Part shown: positions 1-10,361 of the stretch, in pieces
Layout of the letters: every line of letters starts with the position of its first letter
How positions within the stretch are numbered: the stretch's first letter is position 1
Assembly: GCA_025331435.1 (NCBI GenBank)
Contig: JAIWNI010000001.1
Coordinates: 372,001-436,000 of the forward strand
Length of the DNA: 64,000 nucleotides
Origin: Choanephora cucurbitarum
Lineage: Eukaryota; Mucoromycota; Mucoromycetes; Mucorales; Choanephoraceae
Reading direction: 5' to 3'
Position numbers and translations under genes: made by a program
The notes under the pieces: model-generated
The model's input: only the letters and a program-made list of their open reading frames with translations
What the model was told of the DNA's origin: nothing
Database searches by the model: none

Positions 1-129
1 TGTTGTTTTCATTTACAGTAGAGAACAGAGTCATATCTTATTAAAGACAATTAGACAGCCAGCAAAGATTCTGTATAGGAACAAGAGAGGTGCAATGATT
101 GAGACCTCATTATCATATCTGCAGAGAGA

Positions 130-218
130 TACACTAGCCGCTTTACCCAAGAGTAACTGATATTTCCAAGATATGCCCTCTTATATTGAGCAGACTCTTA
201 AATCGAGCGACTATGATA
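130..218. mobile_element. Short MITE copy, family A (89 bp, internally deleted)
   Basis: The left end (130-154) and right end (about 194-218) form imperfect inverted repeats. The right end read in reverse starts with a TA and continues through CGCTCGATTTAAGAGT. The same termini bound the 177-bp elements at 33974-34150 and 52390-52566. Between them only the segment matching their left interior (CTCTTATATTGAGCA) remains, so I read this as an internally deleted copy. TA ends are typical of Tc1/mariner-derived elements. It has no coding capacity. Confidence 0.6.
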
Positions 219-3200
219 TCTAGAAACAAGAAAGCTTGTTTTTCTGCATTTTAATTTCAATGTTCCTAGGAGTAGACTGAGCATAACATACCTTCTTCCT
301 TTTCACTTAATAAAACTAGCGCTGCAATACAACTTTATATTGCTCCAATGAATTAGTTATACACAAGAATAGATAAGCTACATCCCCAAGCAAAATAGAC
401 TTTCCTTTCTTTGCTCGTTGCAACACAACTAGGGCCTCTATAAACTATACAAAAGTTAAACGAGGTTAGATTGATCACAGAATAAAGTAATCCAAGTTCA
501 CATGAAAATAAGGAAATGTCAAAACCATATGATTTCAATTTAGGCGTATACACACACACAGAAAGAGGAATGGGCTCTGTCAACATCAAATGATGCAGCT
601 TTCTAAATTTAGATGAAACAGCTTCTTTCCCTCCCATGAAATGGGATTCTGCTCTTTTTGGAGTTGTACGTGCAAATCATGCGTTATCTCGAGATACGAC
701 AAATAAAAAAACAAACTTGATTCTCTTTTTGGAACTAAAATGAAGGTTGTGGTCTGGATTGATTTAATCCACCTTTCTAAGCCGCATGTATGCTACTTAT
801 AAAACAAAAGTTCCTATTTGTTTTGAAAAGGCAACTATGAACACAACACTAGGCCTTTTTTAAAGAATATTTTTGCCAAAATCTATATCTAGCTAGTGAC
901 ACTTTCTTAACTTTACAAAGTACTCTTGTGTTAACATGGGTTGGTAAAAAGCAGTTTTATTGATTTAGCCGATTGAAATGTATGACAAATAAATATTCAA
1001 TCTAATGGCCTTCTTTTTTTTTTTTTAAGGAGAAATCGCTTTATTCTGTTTTAGTTGTCATGGTCATTCGATTAAATGAACCATGTTGGCGTATTAAGCC
1101 TTTCATCAACTGTTCATTTGAATCATGTACACCAGATAACGAACAAGTATGAAGAACAATGCATGGATGATCAAGTTGGCGTTCATGTACCTAACACTCC
1201 TACGATTCACATAAGGTTTCTATGCACAGTGATCAACATCATTCTACGCCATTTTGTGTACAACAAAAGTGACCTATTCTACTGAAAACCTGTATTCAGA
1301 CAAAAGGCTCTAGACAGACCAAAGTCATTGCTCAGTGCTCAGCACATAACCATCAACCAATCCAGTTCAAGAGTTCAGAGGCTGCAGGAACAATGCTTAG
1401 CTGTAGCTGTGGAGAATCGATCGCCGATAAGCACATAACTATCGTCTAATTCAGTTATATTACCCGAGTGAATGCTGCAATGACACATGCCAATATTATC
1501 GGGCAGACTAGCCAAATGAACGGATAACTTGAATAATTATGTGTATTGTCATGGGAAAAAGGGGGGGTTAAGCTGATGTAAATATCCTGTTGCCAATACG
1601 AAGACCATCAGTTATGTCCTTGCATGCAGTTACGCGATAAAAAATCTCAAGGGAAAAAGTAGTTTTCATTGAATGATGATCTAAGGAGAGAAAGAGAGAG
1701 AGAGTCCTATGGATGTTTGCTTCTAACAACAGTTTATCATCTGCCATTTAGCATCATCAGGTAGATGCATTACAGCATTGTATACAATCAACAAACCACC
1801 TGCACCTACCCATTTTGAGTATGAAAACCAACGCCTTGGACACCATTGTATCTCAACCTCTAAGCCTTAGGCGTATATTTACAGTATTCCCATTTGAGTT
1901 ATGCTTTGATCATCTCAACTTGTTTTCAAGGCAAAGAATATGACCCTAAATGCTAAAAGCAGTGTTGAGGCATGTCACTAGAAAAGTAAGAGAGAGAGAG
2001 AGAAAGCTATTACCTCACTCGAACACAGCCAAATACACGAGTGCCCTTATCAAATAATGCCCATTGTACAATTGAAGCATATGACAGTTTAGTGTCTGTT
2101 TTAGATGATGAAGTTGAGGTAACGTTGACAAATCAAACACAGTTGGAAACAGTTTGACAAGTTATTGTGATAACATGTGGCTTAAGAGAATCATATAATA
2201 GCATTTCTTTATAAAAAGAAAAAGGCATAATTCTTCACACTCTTTTTTTTTTCTGCATTCCTTTTTACTGGGAAATATAGCATCTGTGTGAAAAATAACC
2301 CTAGAAAATATTATCCTAAACAGGCAGGTCAGTGCGACACGAAAAGAAAATTAAGCAAATGCTCATTAAATTTGATCACTAGTTGAATTATATTAGCCCT
2401 AAATTACTTCTAAAAAGGCGACAAAAAGTAAAGCAATAGCTTACTGCTTGATCCCAAAGGCTCAAGGACCAAATCTTTACTGTAACAGGAAATTGCCTAC
2501 ATAGCATTTGTATTGTTCTGTCGCATGTAATTAAGGCAAGGATTCTGTTGGTTATGATGTACAACCCTCTCAGGTAATGTGTGTTCCCTTTCTCTAGATT
2601 TCAAAGCCAAACGGCTTTAATGCTAGAAATGTTTATTTTGTACAAATCAGTTCTAGTATGATTAAATACAAATTGCCTTAACGTGTGTGTCACTTTGTTA
2701 TAAGCATGGCTTATAAATGAAAGCATAAAACGTGATCAGGAGAACAAAGGGCGTGTTTGGCTGCAATAGGGTACTGTTACACTCTGCTTAGAGGCTTCTT
2801 TAATTCCTGGTAAAAAACAATAGTGAATTTGAACATATAAGAAGAAAAAAAATTTTTTTTTTCTTACAAGATTGTGATACCTTTACAAAGAAAAAAAATT
2901 TTTTTTTATCTTGTCAACAGGAAAGAAAGATGACATAATTGCCTTTTATAGAATGTTACCCGTTTCCTTCAGGGTGATGAACCAATCGTAAATCAGCATC
3001 TAAGAGACAAACAAAGAAAATGTACTTTTCTTAAATCACAATAAAGTATGTTATCCGGGATCGGATGAATCGTTCCCGCGTACTGTATGTGAGATAGAGA
3101 AGAAACAGAAAAGAGATATTCGGAGATAGAAATGGTTAAGCTTAAAAATCTACTTTTCATTGTTAGAAATAATTTGCAGTATACAATTGCTAAAATTTAT

Positions 3201-3763
3201 ATATGGCAAGTGTAATTAATGGTAGTCATTCGATATATGCCAACTAAAAAGAAAGAAAGAAAAAAAAAGCCCGGTCAAATTTCTGCCTAACAAACGAATC
3301 TCTGTTTTCCTCTTGTTGTCTTCAGGAGAATTTAGTTTCAATAGTGCTTTTTATACAGAAGGAGAGAATAAAAGGAGTAAAAAGAAAGGTCAATCAGATT
3401 AATTTCCAAAAAAAAAGAGAGAGAGAGATAATTACCTAATAAATTGAGTTTAATCAGTTTTACACGGTAGCCCTTCTCTCTGTCATTCTGACTGAAAGTT
3501 TAACTGAAGTCTGACATGTTACACGTGGGTCTTTTGTTGAGAACATTCGTCGATCTCGACCCATCTTTTGTAAGTTGGGTTCTGTTACACTTGAGCCTAG
3601 GTTTCGTTTTCACACCCAAGGAAATCACATATAAAAATGATCTCTTTTCTCTCTCTCTTTTTTTTTTCTCTTTCTTTCTTTTGTTTTCCAAGTCAAAAAA
3701 AAATTAAGAGGAAATCTCTTTATGTACATATTCCATACCAATTAAACAGCCAATAACGCCATC
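219..3763. other. Long gene-poor AT-rich region
   Basis: I see no supportable gene here. There are GA-rich microsatellite runs (about 1687-1704, 1988-2004 and 3417-3430), homopolymer tracts, and two A8Tn palindromes at 2845-2862 and 2891-2907. Several open frames of 60-95 codons (for example near 1076 on plus and 353-637 on minus) lack splice context or recognisable motifs and look like chance. Confidence 0.5.
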
Positions 3764-3880
3764 ATGTACAAACAAACAACATTACAGTGTAATTCAAATC
3801 ACACTTCCAGTGACAACAAGATTTGTTACTTTTGTGGTTCAACAAAACATGCTTCTTCTGACTGCCCAATGTACGCATAA
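3764..3880 (+). CDS. 38-aa CCHC zinc-knuckle ORF or gene relic
   Basis: An ATG at 3764 opens a 38-codon frame that ends in TAA at 3878-3880. Residues about 20-33 read CYFCGSTKHASSDC, an exact C-x2-C-x4-H-x4-C zinc knuckle, followed by the usual Pro (CP) and preceded by charged/polar residues. Zinc knuckles bind single-stranded nucleic acid and occur in retroelement Gag proteins and in RNA-processing factors. The frame is closed upstream by a TAA. It could be a microprotein, the last exon of a gene whose earlier exons I cannot find, or a Gag relic. No LTR, protease or reverse transcriptase is visible nearby. Confidence 0.4.
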   Translation: MYKQTTLQCNSNHTSSDNKICYFCGSTKHASSDCPMYA

Positions 3881-5542
3881 ACAGATGCATTCTCTTACTC
3901 TTATGATTCCTCTATTCTATGTCAATCTGTATGTTTTCTTTTTCTTTTTATTGTCGTCATCATCCATACACTTGTATATACACACCCACTTTACATATTA
4001 TGCTTCTCTTCTTTCTCTTAATGATATTAATACTAGTAATAAACTAAAATGAAAAATAAAAAAACATGTATGCTTTTGAAGCAGAATGTCATTGTCTCGT
4101 GTTTTCTAGTGGAGGGAACTGTTCTAGAACTTCGTCATGTTTATGAAATAAATAAAAAATTACAACATATCCTTATTAGACCAATGAAAGGTCCTCTCAA
4201 CCACTACGCCTGATCAATTCAATAGATCACTCATAGCACAGAGAAGACTCTTTTTTTATGCTGTTATTCTCAAGTCTGTTAATGAAAATAGTGCCGATAG
4301 AAAGACACCTGACAAGTTCAAGAGAGAATTTCTCCAAGACATGTTTCAGCTCTTTTTGACTGTGGTGTTAAATTTCTTTATCAATTCGCAGTAGAAAAGC
4401 TTTCTTTCTGTTTCTTTTAACCCAAAAGGCACTATACAACAAACTGTCTATAGAGGAGGACCAAATCAGTAGTGTGATAAGAAGCATTGGGGTTGGCCTT
4501 CTATGTTACATTGTTTGTTGTCTTTTCTAATGTATCAAATGCATTTGTTTATCTTTTGATAAAGCTAAGCTTTTTATCTGAGCTATTTGAAGCTAAAAAG
4601 TTATTCATAGACACAACTCGGTTTGTCCGTATTCTCTCTCTCTCTCTCTTTCTCTTTCTGGTAGGAGTGAAACCTCACCTTGTCGGTGTAAGAAGACATT
4701 GCGACTGTGACACTATAAGCAAATAGGGCATATATGGTTTATTACTGTATAAACCTGAAAATCATTGTCCCAAACCAAGATGATCGAAAGAAAAATGCAT
4801 TGGTACTCTTGGTGGAGTTCTGATCATAGTCAAATCTAGATTATTCGTTTTTCAAATGAATTGAATGCTTTGTTGCCACATTTAGCTGTGTCAGTTAGAT
4901 TGAGATGTAATTGTAGACTTGTCCTTCTCCTTGCTAATTTGGAGCTCTCTTAAAGAGTAATTGAACTAGTATAGACAATGGGAGAAGATATCAGATTGAA
5001 CTGTTTGAATCGCTGATCTTCGAAACAAGAAAGGTCAAAAGTACTCGGATTTCATCGATATGAACTAGCATTGCCACCTATTCGAATCATAATTTAAATT
5101 TGCTGAGCTTTTGCTTAGTTTTTCTTATGCAATCAAGAACCACAGAAGGGCGGGAGATAAACAGCCTATTTTTCCCATATTGCTCAATTTTTTGAGCTCA
5201 TTCTAGTCAAGGCAAACAATACAATAAGGAGTTTGAATGCGTCTGAAATCACTGGTACTAGAGCTTTCCTCGCGTTTCATTTTTCATTAAGATAGGCATT
5301 GTGCCTTCTCTTTCTTTTTTTTCTTTTTTTGCGATAGCACCATCACTTACAAAAGCCTCGAAACCTAAAGCAGATAGTTAAACTCAGATGCCATTATTAA
5401 ACCTCCGACAAAAAATCTCACTCGCGCGCGCGAGCACAGTACAATCAAATACTTGGGTGTTCCAAATTCAGTCATGAAAAAAATATGACAAAGGCTGATC
5501 ATTCTCAATTTCTTTCTTTTAATTATCTTCCTTTAAGCTGCT
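3881..5542. other. Intergenic, no gene seen
   Basis: AT-rich sequence with CT microsatellite tracts (about 4637-4660) and poly-pyrimidine runs. A 14-bp perfect CG-alternating palindrome lies at 5421-5434, about 110 bp before the next start codon. I see no supportable coding region. Confidence 0.5.
5421..5434. promoter_or_regulatory. CG-alternating palindrome upstream of WD40 gene
   Basis: CTCGCGCGCGCGAG is a perfect 14-bp palindrome in otherwise AT-rich DNA, 108 bp before the ATG at 5543. It could be a transcription-factor site, since CGCG cores occur in several fungal cell-cycle promoter elements. That role is only inferred from position and composition. Confidence 0.3.
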
Positions 5543-8404
5543 ATGCTTATTGACCAAACAAGCATGGATCGACAGCAGCAGCAGCAGCAGCATCAACGGC
5601 GACCTTCTACTTCCTTATTCAAATATGTCCGTAAAGAAAAAGCCAAGCGGGACGTGATAATTCTTAGCAGCGATGAAGAAGACAGCTTCCTTCCTTCAGC
5701 TACTGACTTGCCCACTCAAAAGACAGAAGGAAGCCAATCGGATCCCATCGCACTGGATGATTCTGATGAGGAAATGTTCGATGCTGTCAGCACTGATTTT
5801 TCTGAGCGAGTCGAGGAACTAGAAGACAAAAAGCCCTTGTTGTCATCCTTACTGGCTCAATTCGATCTACCTGCTTCAACCTTGGATGATCAGGTATCGT
5901 CTGACGACGATTTTGCTGAAGGCATCATGTCTGATCTAGAAGAACATGATCCCATTTTTCAAACACACCTTGAAGAAGAAAGTCGATCTGCACCATCGTT
6001 TGACATTATACAAGGGATCAAACGTTTAGAGGCTATGGTTTGTCAATTTTTTTTTTTTTTACTTTAAGAAAAAGGAACACGCGTTGAATCAAAACTCATG
6101 CTTGCTTTCTTTAGGACATACAACAAAGTAGCGAGAAAAAAATCAAGCTTGAAGAAGAACAACAACCTATACCACCACCAGCTACTACAGTTCAGACATG
6201 GATCCCACCTGACATGGATCCACTAGAACTACTTCGGCTGATGGATGTCTATCTTCACTCGATCACTGATCCAACTACTGAACACATTTCTTCCCCCAAC
6301 ATCTCTCCTTCCACTTCCTCTGCTTCCTCTCCTTCTAAATACCCAGTCAATGAAACCCGCTCTACCCGAAGGAATATGCGCCATCACGATCTTGCACCTT
6401 CTCCCCACAAGCCATCTCATCCTTCAATGATCCTTCTGGAAAAGAATTACCCTTATGTACCCAACCAAGTCTGGTATCATTCTACTTGGGAAGATTGGGC
6501 ACAACTAGATGTAGGCGATGTACTTCATTGTCCATTTACGGCACAAGAGATACAGGTGCTGTCCTATCAAATAGAGAAATATTCAAAACGGTCCTCCAGA
6601 TCCAACCGAGATAACCTGAGTTTTTGGGATTATGTTGCTACTATGTTACCAGGAAGAACACCTTCTGACTGCAAATGGTTTTGGACAGATTATAGAGAAC
6701 AAGTTCATAATAAACTATTCAGTAGAGTCGTTGTCATACGACGTCGACAAGGTAAAAAAAATACAGACTTATGGGATTTTGGCTAATTTGATGATCATTA
6801 GATACCTTAAGGGATCGTTCAAGGCATCAATTGTTAATCAAAAGAGGCCAGACAGGAAGCTGTTATAGAAATGCTTTAAAAAAGATCCATTGGTCAAACA
6901 TGTCAAAGGAAGATACAATTGGTGGTGGAAGTGGTGATGCCATCACTTTGACTATCTTTAAAGATCCTATGCGAGGGTAAGTGGCAATGCAGGAATCAGA
7001 TGGACAGAATAAATCTGAAGGGTCCATTTTAGTGTGAAGATAGTGGCTGGATCTCTTTGTGATGAGAATATTCAATACAATATGCCTGGCAATCTTCGGT
7101 TATGGGATTCAGATACAAAGACATGTGTTTCAATGAACGGGCATCAGACACCGAATGAAGTCACTGGACAGAGTAAACTAGTCAATGAAGGAGAGCACTT
7201 TTATTGTTTGGCTCATTATTCTCTCTTTTGGTAATTTAGATATCTGGAGAACAGTTACTGATGTCAAGATGTCGAGGGATGAAACGCTAATTTTCTCAGC
7301 TTCTCATGATGGCAGTGCTAACATATGGCGATCCAAGACTGGCAAACTCGTCTCTACCCTGAGTAATTAAGAAATGACTAGCCTATCCAATCGTATTAAC
7401 CCTTCTTCTTTATCATGACTATAGGATATCACTGTAAGCCTATCAATCAGTTAGCCGTCAACTATGCTGCTACAGGTCAAAATGTGTTGGCCACTTGCTC
7501 AAACGATGGTACAGCTACTGTTTGGACTATTGGATTAAATGGCAAGACAGGTTCTGGTGTCATTTGTGAATTAGACACTGATTTCTATTCAGACCCTCAT
7601 ATTGACTGTATTGAGTTTGGACAACAAGCATCTGATAGTCTATTATTCTTGGGCATTAACAATAAGGATATAGACCATCCAGGTTATGTAAGTACATAGT
7701 AAGTGTTGTGTATGTATGTATACTCACCCTCTATATAGGTAGAAGCCTATGATACAGCTACAGGTGCACCCAGAGTTCGGTTCGATTCCATGATGGGCTC
7801 TGTTTCCACTCTGGCCATCTCGAAATCAGGAAGGTTTATTGTGAGTGGTAATTACAATCGATTCGACAACATGTCAGGCGACGGATTTATACATCTTCAT
7901 GACATTCGAAAATCAAATACAGTTAGCAAGTTTTATTCAGGCCATCCTGACGTCAATATTGTTGCCATCAGTCCTTGCGAACGCTATGTAGCATCTGGTA
8001 ATGCAGATAAAGAAAAGAGTGAAGTAGTCATCTTTGATATTAGAAATCCTAAGCGATCCTTACATACTTTAAGTCATGACCGTAAGCGTGATGTATATGT
8101 ACATTCTATTCTCATACTGATCCACTCAAGGGACATATTAGAAACCAAAATAGATCAGTCGTTTATTGCACCTGACTCAAGTATCGGTATCGGTGGTCTT
8201 TATTGGATGTCAGATAGTCGTACAGTTATTACAGGTGGTGGTGATTCTTTTGTTAAAGTGTGGAGTATTGAAGGTGCTACAGATCTTCTCAAGAGTTACC
8301 CTACATCCAATTGTGTTACCAGTTTGGCTGTGAATGAAGAGACAATGACAATAGCTGCTGGTGTAGCTGGTGCACAAGGTGTAGTTCATGTTTGGCAACC
8401 CTAG
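5543..8404 (+). CDS. WD40-repeat protein with SIM-like motifs and Myb/SANT-like segment
   Basis: The model has eight exons: 5543-6037, 6115-6751, 6802-6976, 7033-7172, 7240-7362, 7425-7687, 7739-8081 and 8142-8404. Phases agree throughout and give 812 aa. The N-terminus has a polyQ run, then VIILSSDEED (about residues 38-47) and DPIALDDSDEE (about 67-77), both shaped like SUMO-interacting motifs (hydrophobic core plus acidic tail). Residues about 306-358 resemble a Myb/SANT helix bundle (FTAQEIQVL ... LPGRTPSDCKWFW). From about 436 to the end there are WD40 blades (NLRLWD, SHDGSANIWR, SNDGTATVW, GDSFVKVW). The layout suggests a nuclear, chromatin-linked WD40 adaptor. A Raf1/DCAF26-type substrate receptor of a Cul4 heterochromatin complex is one candidate, not established. 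The last intron (8082-8141) is 60 nt with no stop, so it can be retained in frame. An internal Met at 5564 is an alternative start. Confidence 0.75.
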
Positions 8405-8559
8405 TGTTATGATACCCCTCTTCTTTTGAGCAAATAATAAAAAAAGACATGACCTTTCCCCTATAACCATTTTTTTCTCTCCTGTCAAAATAAATAAAAA
8501 AAAAAAGAGGGGGAGGAAGTGTGGGAGGAGGTCAATTCTTTTACTTTACATATTTTTCG

Positions 8560-9434
8560 ATGGAAGAAGAAATATTACAAAAGATATATAAGCTTACTAC
8601 TGAACTGACTTCACAGCAACAGAATAATCAAGACTTAGCTTTGTCACTCAGTAACCAACTATCTGACTTGAAAGTAAGTAAAGTCTTGTGTGTGTATTTG
8701 TATTTTGTCTCATCTGGCTCATCCTCATCTATAAGCATAAAGCAGAATCAAAGATACCAAACGAAGGTAAAGAAAGAAATATGCTAATATATAGAACATC
8801 AGCTCAATCAGTTAGTTAGATGTTGAACCAGTAGAACCTTTGTTGCCAAAAGAACGAGATGAACAGATGGAACAGCTAAAGACTAAACTAGAAGATTCAA
8901 TAGCCTCACAAAAAGCCATTATGGAAACCAACATGACATTAGAAAAAGAGATTATGGACTTGCAAGCACTAGTCAAGGAATACGAAACAAGTTTCGAAAC
9001 AGTCACTTCCAAGTTACGATGGCATGCGGTAATGGTTAATTAAGATATACATCTATAGACTTATACATATATACCAACCTTATGCATAACTTGAGTGCCT
9101 TTTTTTTTTATTTTAGAATACAGTGACTGAAGGACAAATGCGGATGAAAAGAGAATATGAAGCACTGCTGGATGCTGAAAAGGGAACAACAGCAGCTCTA
9201 TTTATAGAGAACACGATCCTTCAGACACAGTTGAGACATTTATCAAAGTCGTTACGTCAAGTGTACGAGAATGAGTCAGTCGATGAGTCCCAAGATCAAG
9301 AAATAGCTCAATTGAGAAAAGAGAATCAGTTATTGCTTGAGATGCTTCAAGTGGCCCGATTGCCAGATCAAGCGACTTCAACAGACCAGTCCTCACCTAT
9401 CCTTCAAGCTTCCCCTTCACATGCATCGAAATAA
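8560..9434 (+). CDS. Coiled-coil protein, SIKE/FGFR1OP2-like
   Basis: Exons are 8560-8673, 8820-9028 and 9117-9434, with a probable 13-nt microexon at 8754-8766 (217 aa). The alternative is a single 142-nt intron ending at 8815, which gives 214 aa. The protein is almost entirely heptad-rich coiled coil. It ends with IAQLRKENQLLLEML, like the C-terminal helix of the SIKE/FGFR1OP2 family, which are accessory subunits of the STRIPAK phosphatase-kinase complex. That assignment rests on helix pattern and this C-terminal motif only. The start is the first ATG (8560) in the frame. The gene sits 155 bp after the WD40 gene on the same strand. Confidence 0.55.
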
Positions 9435-10006
9435 ACAATTCATGGATACATGATTTAGCTTAATTCAGGGACAGTTCTTTTAAGCTGTATGAGCGAAAAG
9501 GCCATCAGGATCAGATTGGTTGTAGAGGACATACGGCTTTAGGTGACACTATCATGTTATAACGATATGCAGTTTTTTCAAGCCATTTGAGTTTATGCAA
9601 CAGTTATTGATGTTTAGGGAAAATCAGCTGCCTGAACCAAATTGATCATTTTGTTTTAAAGGAGTGTGGTATATGGTAATGAAAGGAGTATATGTCATAC
9701 AAAGAAAGCTTCTTGGCTTCTTGAGATGAATACCAGACTATTGAATGGTGCATGAACCATAATTCGAGAAATATGGACAGAAGACGCTTTCATGCGGCCT
9801 AACTTAATGCCATATTTCAATATCTTTCCAAATTTAGACAAGTGTGACCAAAAAACTACTTCTTTGTCTCAGAACACAATGAAAAAACGTCTGAATTGAA
9901 GTAAAAAAGTTTGATTCTGATGTGCGTGTATGCGCTCAGCTCATAATTTTTTTTTTTTACAACTTTCTTGCATCTTTTGTAAACATCAGATCTTTGAACA
10001 TATACC
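9435..10006. other. Intergenic, nothing recognised
   Basis: 3' flank of the coiled-coil gene followed by AT-rich sequence. I see no gene, repeat or RNA that I can support. Confidence 0.5.
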
Positions 10007-10361
10007 ATGTATTGCATGCGCTATTTTGTGCCGTTGCTTTTACTGCCATTTCCAGACGCACCACCTATCTTTGTCATCCTATTTCTCATTTCTTTCTTTT
10101 TACATCAGAAACCTTGGTAAGAAAAGCTAACAAAGAAAACTACAGCGCATCACTAAACATCTTTCGTTTTTTTTTAGTATTTACTGTACACTACTGTTGA
10201 TCGCTCTATTTTCTTCTACATGCTATTGGGGACAAGGAAGATGTTGGATTGACTTGCAACAAGATCGACTGTTTGAAGCTCGTCCAGATTCCAACGCTAC
10301 CTTTGGACAAGGAGATGGTTGGTGGAACTGGAAAATTACTTTACCTTTAGGACAATACTGA
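10007..10361 (+). CDS. Possible 97-aa small membrane or secreted protein (two exons)
   Basis: Exons 10007-10116 and 10178-10361 join in phase across a GTAAGA...TTTTAG intron. The second exon keeps an open frame with coding-like codons: a hydrophobic stretch (TLLLIALFSSTCYW), then a short globular tail with two Cys, the motif PDSNATFGQGDGWWNWK (one N-glycosylation site, NAT) and a terminal LPLGQY. The first exon is also strongly hydrophobic, so the product would be a two-helix membrane protein, or a secreted one if the true start lies elsewhere. I recognise no family. The tail looks real; the first exon is the weak part. Confidence 0.38.

Noticed and set aside
353..637. 94-codon minus-strand ATG frame
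   Set aside because: No domain and no conserved-looking blocks; composition and position fit a chance ORF.
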